A stretch of 37,963 nucleotides of DNA, taken from Bacillota bacterium. GTDB lineage: Bacteria; Bacillota; Clostridia; Lachnospirales; Lachnospiraceae. The stretch lies in NCBI GenBank assembly GCA_023436225.1, contig JAEZKA010000083.1, positions 1 through 37,963 on the forward strand. The letters run 5' to 3'. This document shows, piece by piece, positions 14,374 through 21,622 of the stretch. The stretch's first letter is position 1. Each line of letters begins with the position of its first letter. The position numbers were made by a program, and so were the translations under genes. The notes under the pieces are model-generated. The model searched no databases. It was not told the DNA's origin and worked only from the letters and a program-made list of their open reading frames with translations.

Positions 14374-15909
14374 ATGGGTAGAAAAAATATAATATTATCC
14401 GCAATTTCTTTACTATTTTTCACCTTTATACTTACTGTAAATACCGTTCCTGTGTCTGCTGAAGAGAAAGCTAATACAATAGTAAAAGGTGTATTCATAG
14501 ATGAAGTTGATGTTAGCGGTATGACGAAGGATCAGGCAGAGGAAGCAGTTAAAAGCTTTGTTGATGGTCTAAGGAATAAAGGAGTTGCGATCATGGTCGG
14601 CAGTGAGATTGTCTACACAACCATGGGTGACTTGGGTTATCAGATGGAGGATAACGAGAATATTCAAACAGCCCTATCTCTAGGAAAGAGCGGAAATCTA
14701 GTGAAGCGCTATAAGGATATGAAGGATATAGAGCAGGGTAGTATTATCTATCCATTATCCTTTATCTATGATGAGACTAAAATCAAGGATATCGTTGAAA
14801 AGGATGTCAGTGCTTATAATATAGAGCCTGTCAATGCTACTATTAAAAGAAAAAACGGTGAGTTCATCTATGGCGACCATGTTGTCGGTAAAAAGGTTAA
14901 TGTCGATGCTACCGTACAGGTAGTGGCTGCTGCAATAAATAGTTGGAATCGCCAAGATATCGTTGTAGATGCAGTGATAGAAGATGACCTGCCGATTTAT
15001 ACAAAGGAAGTTGTAGAACAATGTAATGCGGTTATTGGAACCTATACGACTCAGTATGCTGATTCTGCAGAGGGCAGAGCAGCGAACCTTGCAAACGGTG
15101 CTAGATTGATCAATAATGCGGTATTATATCCAGGTGATGTATTCTCGGCATACGAATATCTTACCCCCTTCACCGAATCGAATGGTTACTTTGTAGCCGG
15201 TGCGTATTTACAGGGTAAGGTTATTGATAGCGTAGGCGGAGGAGCATGTCAGGTTACAACAACCTTATATAATGCGATACTACAGGCAGAGCTTGAAGTG
15301 GTTGAGCGCCAGCCTCATTCCATGACAATCAGTTATGTTGATTTATCAAGAGATGCGGCAATTGCCGGTACCTATAAGGATTTCAAATTTAAGAATAATA
15401 CGGACGTTCCCATCCTGATTGAAGCGACTACAAAGGGAAGAACAATTACCTTTAAGATATGGGGTAAAGAGACTAGAGACACCAAGAATCGCGAGGTTGA
15501 GTATGTGACAGTAGTGCTTTCAGAAACAAAGCCGCCGGCCGATGTTATCACAAAGGATCCATCCCAGCCGGAGACCTACCGTAAGGTAACTCAGTCAGCT
15601 CATACCGGTTATAAGGCAGAATTATATAAGATCGTGAAAGAGAATGGGGTTGAGGTTAGTAGAACCCTGGTAAATAAGAGTAATTATGCCGCAGCTCCTA
15701 AGTATGTTACGATAGGAACTAAAAAGGTCGAGAAGGATCCAGAGGATAAGGATAAATTGAAGGGTGCGGATAAGAAAGAGGATAAGCAGGATCAGGGTAA
15801 TACCCCGGCCGATAACCAATCCACTAAACCAGACAATGGTGCCAATCCGGACGGACAGATTCAGGCAGATATCTGGAATGACTTATTGGATGAGGAATAT
15901 GAAGATTAA
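14374..15909 (+). CDS. Secreted VanW-family protein with peptidoglycan-binding-like domain
   Basis: 511 aa with a signal peptide (MGRKNIILSAIS, hydrophobic to about residue 24, cleavage near VSAEE). The N-terminal half resembles the YoaR/PG_binding_4-like repeats found with VanW, starting at GVFIDEVDVSGMTKDQAEEA. The VanW domain follows (GDVFSAYEYLTPFTESNGYF, then GGGACQVTTTLYNAILQAEL). A degenerate G5-like segment (HTGYKAELYKIVKENGVEVSR) and a low-complexity charged tail end it. VanW proteins are cell-envelope proteins of unknown biochemistry. GTGAGG at 14362-14367 makes the ATG at 14374 the best start; ATG at 14368 is possible. Confidence 0.87.
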   Translation: MGRKNIILSAISLLFFTFILTVNTVPVSAEEKANTIVKGVFIDEVDVSGMTKDQAEEAVKSFVDGLRNKGVAIMVGSEIVYTTMGDLGYQMEDNENIQTALSLGKSGNLVKRYKDMKDIEQGSIIYPLSFIYDETKIKDIVEKDVSAYNIEPVNATIKRKNGEFIYGDHVVGKKVNVDATVQVVAAAINSWNRQDIVVDAVIEDDLPIYTKEVVEQCNAVIGTYTTQYADSAEGRAANLANGARLINNAVLYPGDVFSAYEYLTPFTESNGYFVAGAYLQGKVIDSVGGGACQVTTTLYNAILQAELEVVERQPHSMTISYVDLSRDAAIAGTYKDFKFKNNTDVPILIEATTKGRTITFKIWGKETRDTKNREVEYVTVVLSETKPPADVITKDPSQPETYRKVTQSAHTGYKAELYKIVKENGVEVSRTLVNKSNYAAAPKYVTIGTKKVEKDPEDKDKLKGADKKEDKQDQGNTPADNQSTKPDNGANPDGQIQADIWNDLLDEEYED

Positions 15910-15944
15910 TATGATAAGCTATTAAGAAAGGCATGGTTATTGAT

Positions 15945-16928
15945 ATGAACCTGGGGAAAGTATCGGAAGCAGTCCTGAAAAGGTCTGTTCTTAATCAAAT
16001 TGGGCATAGACGGGAGGAAGTATTGGTTGGTCCTGCAATCGGTGAGGATTGCAGTGTTCTTGCCATAGAAGAGGATGAGGTGCTCGTTCTGTCAACGGAT
16101 CCAATTACCGGAACAGTTCAAGATATTGGTACCTTAGCGGTTCATATTACAGCGAATGATATCGCCTCCAATGGTGCTGAGGTAATTGGCATAATGCTTA
16201 CGATATTATTACCCGATAAAACCGAAGAGATACAGCTAAGAACTGCGATGCAGGATATGGAAGCAGTCTGTCGACAGTTGAATATAGAAATTATCGGTGG
16301 ACACACTGAGATAACAAAGGCGGTACATCAGCCGATCGTTACCGTTACCGGTGTTGGTAAGATGAAACGCAGCGAGCTGATTAAGACAGCAGGAGCAAAG
16401 CCCGGTCAAGAAATTGTTATGACGAAGTGGGCCGGTTTGGAAGGGACAGCAATTATCGCAGCAGCTAAGGAAGCAGAGTTAAGGTCAAAATACAATCAAA
16501 GCTTCTTAGATGGAGCAAAGAAGTTGATCGATTTTATCTCTGTTGTGCCGGAAGCAAGAATAGCACGAGACTGCAAGGTGACCTCTATGCATGATGTTAC
16601 CGAAGGTGGGATCTTTGGTGCTTTGTGGGAAATTGGTGCTGCTTCTAAGGTTGGTTTGGAAGTTGACCTAAAGAAGATTCTTCTAAAGCAGGAAACGGTA
16701 GAGATATGTGAGTTTTACGATGTCAATCCTTACATGCTTATTTCCAGTGGGTGTATGCTGATTATTACGGATCAGGCAAACTATCTCGTGGACCGTCTGA
16801 GAGAAGGTGGCATAGCTGCCGCGGTAATCGGGCGTATCACTGAGGGAAATGACCGCGTGATTATTAATGAGGATGAAAAACGTTTCTTAGAGCCGCCGAA
16901 AAGTGATGAGCTATATAAAGTGATGTAA
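15945..16928 (+). CDS. AIR synthase-related (HypE/PurM-fold) protein
   Basis: 327-aa member of the AIR synthase superfamily (PurM, ThiL, SelD, HypE folds). The N-terminal ATP-binding half has VGPAIGEDCSVLAIEEDE and LSTDPITGT; the C-terminal half has CKVTSMHDVTEGGIFGALWE, close to the HypE HDxTEGG motif. The other hydrogenase maturation genes are absent and the C-terminal Cys tail of HypE is not present, so the substrate is unknown. Start ATG 15945 gives the typical MNLGKVSEAVLKRSV; ATG 15933 is in frame but only one base after its AAGAAAGG site. It follows the VanW gene by 35 bases. Confidence 0.85.
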   Translation: MNLGKVSEAVLKRSVLNQIGHRREEVLVGPAIGEDCSVLAIEEDEVLVLSTDPITGTVQDIGTLAVHITANDIASNGAEVIGIMLTILLPDKTEEIQLRTAMQDMEAVCRQLNIEIIGGHTEITKAVHQPIVTVTGVGKMKRSELIKTAGAKPGQEIVMTKWAGLEGTAIIAAAKEAELRSKYNQSFLDGAKKLIDFISVVPEARIARDCKVTSMHDVTEGGIFGALWEIGAASKVGLEVDLKKILLKQETVEICEFYDVNPYMLISSGCMLIITDQANYLVDRLREGGIAAAVIGRITEGNDRVIINEDEKRFLEPPKSDELYKVM

Positions 16929-17013
16929 TCGTAATAGCACTACCAGTTTGTCAGCTATTAATTTACAACAGATATCCCACTTTACGATTATTGTGTTGTA
17001 TGTATAGAAATGT

Positions 17014-17042
17014 TTGCTCTTGTCTTTTTGAAATCGAATAAT
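17014..17042 (+). promoter_or_regulatory. Candidate promoter of the Lrp-aminotransferase pair
   Basis: TTGCTC (17014-17019), 17-bp spacer, AATAAT (17037-17042). It fits the position, 32 bases before the Lrp start, but the -35 matches in only four of six positions. Confidence 0.4.
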
Positions 17043-17073
17043 ATGTAAATAGAGGAAAAGAGAGGGTTTCGAT

Positions 17074-17556
17074 ATGAGAGAGAAGATCTTAAACGCAATT
17101 GATAAAAACAGTAAATTGTCGGCTGCAGACTTAGCGATTATGTTGGGAACAACCGAAGAAGAGGTTATCAGTATTATTAAGGAGCTGGAGGATGAGACGA
17201 TCATCTGTGGCTATCCGACTCTGATTAATTGGGATAAGGTTCAATGTGAACGAGTAACCGCTTTAATCGAAGTAAAGGTGACTCCGCAGCGTGGACTTGG
17301 CTTTGATAAGATAGCAGAGCGTATTTATCAGTTTAGCGAGGTACAATCCGTATATCTGATGAGCGGAGGCTTTGATTTGACGGTAATCATTGAGGGTAAG
17401 ACGATGAGAGAGGTAGCTAATTTTGTATCAGAAAAGCTCGCTCCGATGGATGCAATCCTTAGTACTGCAACACATTTTGTATTAAAGAAATATAAGGAGC
17501 ATGGTCTGCCACTCGTACAAACCAAGCACGATGAAAGGATGTTGATTATACCTTGA
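17074..17556 (+). CDS. Lrp/AsnC-family regulator
   Basis: 160-aa transcription factor. An N-terminal winged helix-turn-helix (about 1-55, LSAADLAIMLGTTEEEVISI) precedes an Lrp ligand-binding RAM domain (about 68-145, with VYLMSGGFDLTVIIEGKTM). Lrp proteins sense amino acids and form multimers that bend DNA. Its last four bases overlap the start of an aminotransferase, so the two are coupled and the regulator probably responds to the substrate or product of that enzyme. Confidence 0.93.
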   Translation: MREKILNAIDKNSKLSAADLAIMLGTTEEEVISIIKELEDETIICGYPTLINWDKVQCERVTALIEVKVTPQRGLGFDKIAERIYQFSEVQSVYLMSGGFDLTVIIEGKTMREVANFVSEKLAPMDAILSTATHFVLKKYKEHGLPLVQTKHDERMLIIP

Positions 17557-18716
17557 GAAATCCATTATCGAAAGCAGTTGTGAATATCTCCCCTTCCGGT
17601 ATCCGGAAGTTTTTTGATATTGTGAGCGAGATGAAGGATGCTATCTCACTTGGCGTTGGCGAACCTGATTTTGATACCCCTTGGCATATCCGTGAGGAGG
17701 GAATCTATTCTCTTGAGAAGGGTAGAACCTTCTACACCTCCAATGCGGGCTTGAAGGAACTAAAAGCTGAAATCTGTAATTATTTAAATAGAAGATTTGA
17801 ATTAAGCTATGATCCCAATAAAGAGGTAATGGTTACGGTAGGTGGCAGTGAGGCGATCGATATTGCTTTGCGTGCTATGCTGGAGCCTGGAGATGAGGTT
17901 TTAATACCTCAGCCTTGTTATGTCTCTTACCATCCTTGTACGATACTTGCCGATGGCGTACCGGTCGTAATTGAGCTTAAGGGAGAGAATGATTTTAAGC
18001 TTACCAGACAGGAATTATTAGATTCCATTACCGATAAGACAAAAATTCTAATTCTGGCATTTCCCAATAATCCGACCGGAGCGATTATGGACAAACAGGA
18101 TCTAGCTCAGATTGTGGATGTAATTATCGAAAAGGATCTGATTGTAATCTCTGATGAGATATACTCTGAACTAACCTATGATAGAAAACACATATCAATT
18201 GCTTCTTTCCCTGGTATGAAGGAAAGGACAATCGTAATTAACGGTTTTTCTAAATCCTATGCAATGACAGGCTGGAGACTTGGCTATGCTGTTGGACCGG
18301 CTATGATTTTGGAACAGATGATTAAGATACATCAGTTTGCCATTATGTGTGCACCAACCACCAGTCAATATGCAGGAATTGAAGCAGTCAAAAACGGCGA
18401 TGCTGATGTGGAGATGATGAGGGATGCATACGATAAACGCCGTAGATTCGTAGTTCATGCCTTACGCAAAATGGGTTTGGATTGTTTTGAGCCTTTTGGA
18501 GCCTTTTATGTTTTTCCCTGTATAAAAAGCCTTGGTATGACCTCAGAAGAGTTTGCAACAAAGCTTCTTCAGGAAGAAAAGGTAGCAGTTGTTCCTGGAA
18601 CAGCCTTTGGCGATTGCGGTGAAGGATACTTGCGAATATCATATGCATATTCCATAGACAGTCTAAAAGTTGCACTCGAAAGAATGGAGAATTTCGTGAG
18701 AAAGCACAGAATATAG
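17553..18716 (+). CDS. PLP-dependent aminotransferase, class I/II
   Basis: 387-aa fold-type I aminotransferase of the aspartate/aromatic group. Landmarks: GEPDFDTPWHI (about 35-45), the NPTGA loop, SDEIYSELTYD, and the PLP lysine in NGFSKSYAMTGWRLGY (K234). The C-terminal arginine that binds the substrate carboxylate lies in GEGYLRISYA. The start is TTG at 17553 inside the Lrp stop codon, giving MRNPLSKAVVNISPSGIRKF, the usual N-terminus; no in-frame ATG or GTG fits. Preferred amino acid not determinable from sequence. Confidence 0.93.
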   Translation: MRNPLSKAVVNISPSGIRKFFDIVSEMKDAISLGVGEPDFDTPWHIREEGIYSLEKGRTFYTSNAGLKELKAEICNYLNRRFELSYDPNKEVMVTVGGSEAIDIALRAMLEPGDEVLIPQPCYVSYHPCTILADGVPVVIELKGENDFKLTRQELLDSITDKTKILILAFPNNPTGAIMDKQDLAQIVDVIIEKDLIVISDEIYSELTYDRKHISIASFPGMKERTIVINGFSKSYAMTGWRLGYAVGPAMILEQMIKIHQFAIMCAPTTSQYAGIEAVKNGDADVEMMRDAYDKRRRFVVHALRKMGLDCFEPFGAFYVFPCIKSLGMTSEEFATKLLQEEKVAVVPGTAFGDCGEGYLRISYAYSIDSLKVALERMENFVRKHRI

Positions 18717-18735
18717 AAATTATTGTTGTAGCCTG

Positions 18736-18765
18736 TTGAAAAATCCTAATAAACTGTGTTACAAT
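18736..18765 (+). promoter_or_regulatory. Sigma-A promoter of cheX
   Basis: TTGAAA (18736-18741), 18-bp spacer, TACAAT (18760-18765). The start point near 18772 lies just before the strong Shine-Dalgarno AGGAGGTGAT (18781-18790). Confidence 0.7.
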
Positions 18766-18793
18766 AAAGTTAAGATACTAAGGAGGTGATCGA

Positions 18794-19264
18794 ATGGCCA
18801 ATGTAAACGCTGACCACATTAATCCATTCTTAATGGCATCGACGAAGATCCTCAAGGAGATGTGCTATGTCGATGCTAAGGTCGGTAAGCCATACATTAA
18901 GAATCCAGCCTTCTTTGACAATACGCTACTTATTTTGATAGGATTCACTGGTGAAATGAGAGGACAGGCAATGATAGCATTTGAGAATTCAATAGCCTGT
19001 GATATTGCTTCAAAGATGATTATGATGCCAATAACCGAGATGGACGAACTGGCAAAGAGTGCAATTAGTGAACTAGGCAATATGATAATGGGTAATACAG
19101 CTACAATATTTTCAACAAAAGGTATTGCGATTGATATTACGCCACCCACTGTTGGCAACGGTACAATGACATTCAGTGCAACTTATGCACATAATATCTG
19201 CGTTCCGCTAGAATATGATGGAGATAAGAAGATTGAGATACATATCGCGATTAAAGGTGATTAG
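18794..19264 (+). CDS. cheX: CheX-family chemotaxis phosphatase
   Basis: 156-aa CheC/CheX-like protein that removes phosphate from CheY-P and so resets flagellar signalling. The active-site helix ISELGNMIMGNTA supplies the expected E..N pattern (about residues 94-106); the first E..N helix of CheC-type proteins is not present, as in CheX. A GEMRGQAMIAFE strand is typical. It has its own promoter and terminator, so it is monocistronic and away from the main che genes. The terminator hairpin overlaps its last codons and stop. Confidence 0.88.
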   Translation: MANVNADHINPFLMASTKILKEMCYVDAKVGKPYIKNPAFFDNTLLILIGFTGEMRGQAMIAFENSIACDIASKMIMMPITEMDELAKSAISELGNMIMGNTATIFSTKGIAIDITPPTVGNGTMTFSATYAHNICVPLEYDGDKKIEIHIAIKGD

Positions 19265-19276
19265 ATCACCTTTTTT
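19253..19276 (+). terminator. Terminator spanning the cheX stop codon
   Basis: AAAGGTGAT (19253-19261) pairs with ATCACCTTT (19265-19273); the three-base loop (19262-19264) is the cheX TAG stop itself. T-run at 19271-19276. Confidence 0.85.
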
Positions 19277-19344
19277 CTTTGTATAAAATGATTGGAGTAA
19301 CAAAAGCTAATATAATTATATCTGCTAGAAATGAGGTATTAGGC

Positions 19345-19842
19345 ATGAACATTGTATTATTAGAGCCTGAGATTCCTGCAAATACCGGGAATATCGGCAG
19401 AACCTGCGTGGCTACCGGAACCAGGCTACACCTGATTGAGCCTCTTGGCTTTCGTTTGGATGAGAAGGAAATCAGACGTGCAGGACTTGATTATTGGAAG
19501 GATCTTGATGTTACCGTATATAAGAATTATCAGGAATTCCTGGATAAGAATCCGAATGCGAAGGTTTTTATGGCTAGCACGAAGGCTCAGCACTCCTATA
19601 CCCAGGTACAGTATGATCCGGACTGCTTTATTATGTTTGGCAAGGAAAGTGCGGGTATTCCGGAGGAGCTGTTGCTGGCTAATAAGCGCAATACGATTCG
19701 AATTCCGATGGTCGGTGATATCCGTTCTCTTAATCTAGGTAATTCCGTCGCAATCATCCTTTATGAAGCAATGAGACAGAATAACTTTGAAGGCATGCGC
19801 ATGGAAGGTCAGCTTCACCGACACAGCTGGGACGAAGCCTAG
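19345..19842 (+). CDS. trmL: tRNA (cytidine(34)-2'-O)-methyltransferase
   Basis: 165-aa SPOUT methyltransferase of the TrmL/YibK type, which 2'-O-methylates the wobble base of certain tRNA-Leu. Motifs: MNIVLLEPEIPANTGNIGRT, LIEPLGFRLDEKEIRRAGLDYW, FGKESAGIPEEL and IPMVGDIRSLNLGNSVAI, the knot that binds S-adenosylmethionine. Start 19345 gives the classic N-terminus and follows GAGGT at 19333-19337; an upstream in-frame ATG at 19279 lies against the cheX terminator and is rejected. Confidence 0.95.
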   Translation: MNIVLLEPEIPANTGNIGRTCVATGTRLHLIEPLGFRLDEKEIRRAGLDYWKDLDVTVYKNYQEFLDKNPNAKVFMASTKAQHSYTQVQYDPDCFIMFGKESAGIPEELLLANKRNTIRIPMVGDIRSLNLGNSVAIILYEAMRQNNFEGMRMEGQLHRHSWDEA

Positions 19843-19848
19843 GGATTA

Positions 19849-20208
19849 GATGCATGGGCTGATTTCACTTGGCTGCTGATTAATGTGAATGAAAGATTAC
19901 AGGGTGTAGACGCTGGAATGTTTGTCAAACCAATCCGATAATCGATTGTACTAAGCAGATGACTATCAGTATTATAAATGAGTTTAATGTGTATTAATGC
20001 TACAGGTCGGTGCGAATGGACCTCCATGTCCATCGCACCTAAATCCGCCCTCCATGGCGGATTTTCCTTTATGTAGTGATCATTTATAATACAGCTTGTC
20101 ATCTGCTAAGTACAATTGCGATTATTGTATAAGGTTTACCAAACACTCCAACATCTGCACCCTGTAATCTTTATATACGTTATAGTATGGGACATCAGCC
20201 CATTTCAT
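19849..20208. repeat. 360-bp imperfect inverted repeat element
   Basis: Left arm about 19849-19983, right arm about 20082-20208. Matching blocks: ATGGGCTGAT (19854-19863) with 20194-20203; AAAGATTACAGGG (19892-19904) with 20160-20172; a TGTTTG block with 20137-20145; ATAATCG; ATTGTACT (19945-19952) and AGCAGATGAC, then GTATTATAAATGA (19969-19981). The 98-base centre holds two strong hairpins. No reading frame is convincing. It could be a decayed MITE-like element, a large structured RNA or a cruciform. No second copy is seen in this window. Confidence 0.8.
20009..20067 (+). other. Twin hairpins with identical CTCCAT loops
   Basis: Hairpin A: GGTGCG (20009-20014), bulged A, ATGGAC, loop CTCCAT (20022-20027), GTCCAT, CGCACC (20034-20039). 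Hairpin B: AAATCCGCC (20041-20049), loop CTCCAT (20050-20055), GGCGGATTT (20056-20064), then TCC TTT. Hairpin B could act as a plus-strand terminator for trmL. Both sit in the centre of the 360-bp inverted repeat. Confidence 0.8.
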
Positions 20209-20271
20209 CTCTGCCAAAGACCTTGCGGACTAGGTGAAGGTGTCGGTTTGCTGACTTCCGTGATACGAAAG

Positions 20272-20309
20272 AAGGACATGGCTTATGCTTCCATGCATAA
20301 GATGTCCTT
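20272..20309 (-). terminator. Strong hairpin after the small membrane genes
   Basis: AAGGACAT (20272-20279) with ATGTCCTT (20302-20309), and CTTATGC (20282-20288) with GCATAAG (20295-20301); loop TTCCAT and a two-base bulge. On the minus strand it is followed by a CTTCTTTCG tail, so it is a moderate terminator for the gene ending at 20331. Confidence 0.55.
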
Positions 20310-20330
20310 AGAGAATATGAATACCTTTCG

Positions 20331-20480
20331 CTAATGCTTTTTTCTATATATTCTTATGAACTTGATTATTTTCTTTATAAAGTATAGGACTGCTCCGAAG
20401 CATAGCACATAAAAGAATAAAAGTAGAAAAGGTAACAGATTAATAAAACGAGTGATAAGAATCTCGTAAACATGTGACAT
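20331..20480 (-). CDS. 49-aa small membrane protein
   Basis: Starts MSHVYEILITRF, has one hydrophobic helix (about residues 12-36, including LLPFLLLFFYVLCFGAVLY), and ends with a basic tail rich in K and R (KKIIKFIRIYRKKH). AAGGAG at 20489-20494 (minus strand) sits eight bases before the ATG. It lies 69 bases downstream of another small membrane gene on the same strand and before a hairpin that could end the transcript. The family is not recognised. Hydrophobic helix plus basic tail also fits type I toxins, so that is one alternative. Confidence 0.6.
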   Translation of the reverse strand: MSHVYEILITRFINLLPFLLLFFYVLCFGAVLYFIKKIIKFIRIYRKKH

Positions 20481-20549
20481 AAGGTAATCTCCTTAATCTG
20501 AGAATAAGCTAACATTCTGCTGAATTTACTTCATTTAGTAGGGTGTTAA

Positions 20550-20714
20550 TTATTTGTTGTTCTGATCCCTAATTATTTCTTCCAGCACTTCTACTCTTTT
20601 TTTGAGCTCCTGGATTTCTCTTGAGGAGCGGCCGATTAATCTCCAATATCGGCATATCTCCAGTATTGCGATTATGAGTAATCCAAATATAATGCCGCCA
20701 ATCACTGCCTCCAT
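20550..20714 (-). CDS. 54-aa small membrane/coiled-coil protein
   Basis: Starts MEAVIGGIIFGLLIIAILEI, a single membrane helix in the first 20 residues, then CRYWRLIGRSSREI and a short coiled coil with heptads of L, V and I (ELKKRVEVLEEIIRDQ). The site GAGGAGA at about 20722-20728 is well placed before the ATG at 20714. An in-frame ATG at 20729 lacks a ribosome site. The next small gene starts 69 bases downstream on the same strand. Membrane helix plus coiled coil suggests a small partner subunit, but the function is unknown. Confidence 0.65.
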   Translation of the reverse strand: MEAVIGGIIFGLLIIAILEICRYWRLIGRSSREIQELKKRVEVLEEIIRDQNNK

Positions 20715-20741
20715 GTCGTTCTCCTCCATAGGTACATGTAC

Positions 20742-20767
20742 AGCCGCTCCGTCCGAACAGAACGGCT
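20742..20767 (-). other. Leader hairpin before the 54-aa gene
   Basis: Minus strand AGCCG-T-TCTGT, loop TCGG, ACGGA-G-CGGCT: 11 pairs including G-T. It ends 27 bases before the ATG at 20714. A GTACATGTAC palindrome (20732-20741) follows on the minus strand between hairpin and ribosome site. Confidence 0.5.
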
Positions 20768-20800
20768 AAGCCCTGAAAATTAAAATATGCAAGTGAAAAG

Positions 20801-20885
20801 GTATATCATAAAGTAGCCTGATGGTCTACTTTACGATACTTTAATTCATGACAATAGAAATTACGCAGCACGTACTTTCTATTGT
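20801..20885 (-). terminator. Two successive hairpins after the lipoprotein gene
   Basis: Minus strand, first ACAATAGAAA/TTTCTATTGT (20885-20876 with 20860-20851), which overlaps the lipoprotein stop codon. The second is GTATCGTAAAGTAG (20839-20826) with a near-complement at 20816-20801, followed by CTTTT. The second is the likelier terminator. Confidence 0.6.
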
Positions 20886-21439
20886 TCTTCTATCTCTTTC
20901 TGTAAATCCTCATCAAGTAGGCGTAGGAAGTTAATGCGATCGCCTTTCTTCTCAAATTGTACTGAGCCCACAATTTTTATATTCTTTTCTTCATTTTCCG
21001 CCGGACCAAAACTAAGATCAGCAGTAAAATCATAGATATTAGCCGAATTACTATTTTTATCTATATCTATGTTTAATACCTCCATAGTGTATCCCAATTC
21101 CACCATAGACAAGTGATATTTGTAAGGGATCCGTTGACTAATTATTTTCTCATAGCATTCTGGAGTGATATAATCTTCATACCTTTTTGCTAGATACTTA
21201 AAAAATTCACTGTCTTCCAAAGCGATGTCCGATTGATCCATTGCGGCTTTTTCAATATCATCCGTCATTTTCTCTGACAATGTGATTAATTCAGGGTCCG
21301 GCGCCTGGTAGATTTGCTTAAGTACATATGAAACGACATCCTCTCTCTTCTTATCGCTGCATCCAGTAATTGTAATTAATAAGATACAGATTATAAGAAA
21401 AAAAATAGCTCTGCTCTTGATTAAAAGCTTTTCTTTCAT
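20879..21439 (-). CDS. Putative lipoprotein
   Basis: 186 aa. Signal peptide MKEKLLIKSRAIFFLIICIL ends in a lipobox ITGC (C27), so it should be lipid-anchored outside the membrane. The mature part is charged with alternating helices and strands (VLNIDIDKNSNSANIYDFTA) and resembles small NTF2-like or uncharacterised clostridial lipoproteins; no family is certain. AAGGA at 21446-21450 (minus strand) supports the ATG at 21439; an upstream ATG at 21550 would hide the signal peptide. It follows the two-component genes on the same strand by 183 bases and may belong to their regulon. Confidence 0.75.
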   Translation of the reverse strand: MKEKLLIKSRAIFFLIICILLITITGCSDKKREDVVSYVLKQIYQAPDPELITLSEKMTDDIEKAAMDQSDIALEDSEFFKYLAKRYEDYITPECYEKIISQRIPYKYHLSMVELGYTMEVLNIDIDKNSNSANIYDFTADLSFGPAENEEKNIKIVGSVQFEKKGDRINFLRLLDEDLQKEIEEQ

Positions 21440-21622
21440 ACTAATCCTTCCTTTCATGCATAGACTACGATACCTAATATGGGTTATATTCTTTATAGAT
21501 AGTATATTATGAAAAAAATGAGGATTGTTGAGCTTCTTGAACGTTGGCACTGCTGCTTCTTATTCGATTTGCCATATGCATAACCATATTTCAAAGCTTA
21601 ATATGATATTTATTCTTAGCCC

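Noticed and set aside
19839..20102. 87-aa minus-strand frame opposite the inverted repeat
   Set aside because: The sequence is imposed by the repeat arms and hairpins; no ribosome site or protein-like composition.
20116..20334. 72-aa plus-strand frame inside the inverted repeat region
   Set aside because: No ribosome site; it crosses the right arm and a hairpin, and its 3' end overlaps the better-supported minus-strand gene ending at 20331.
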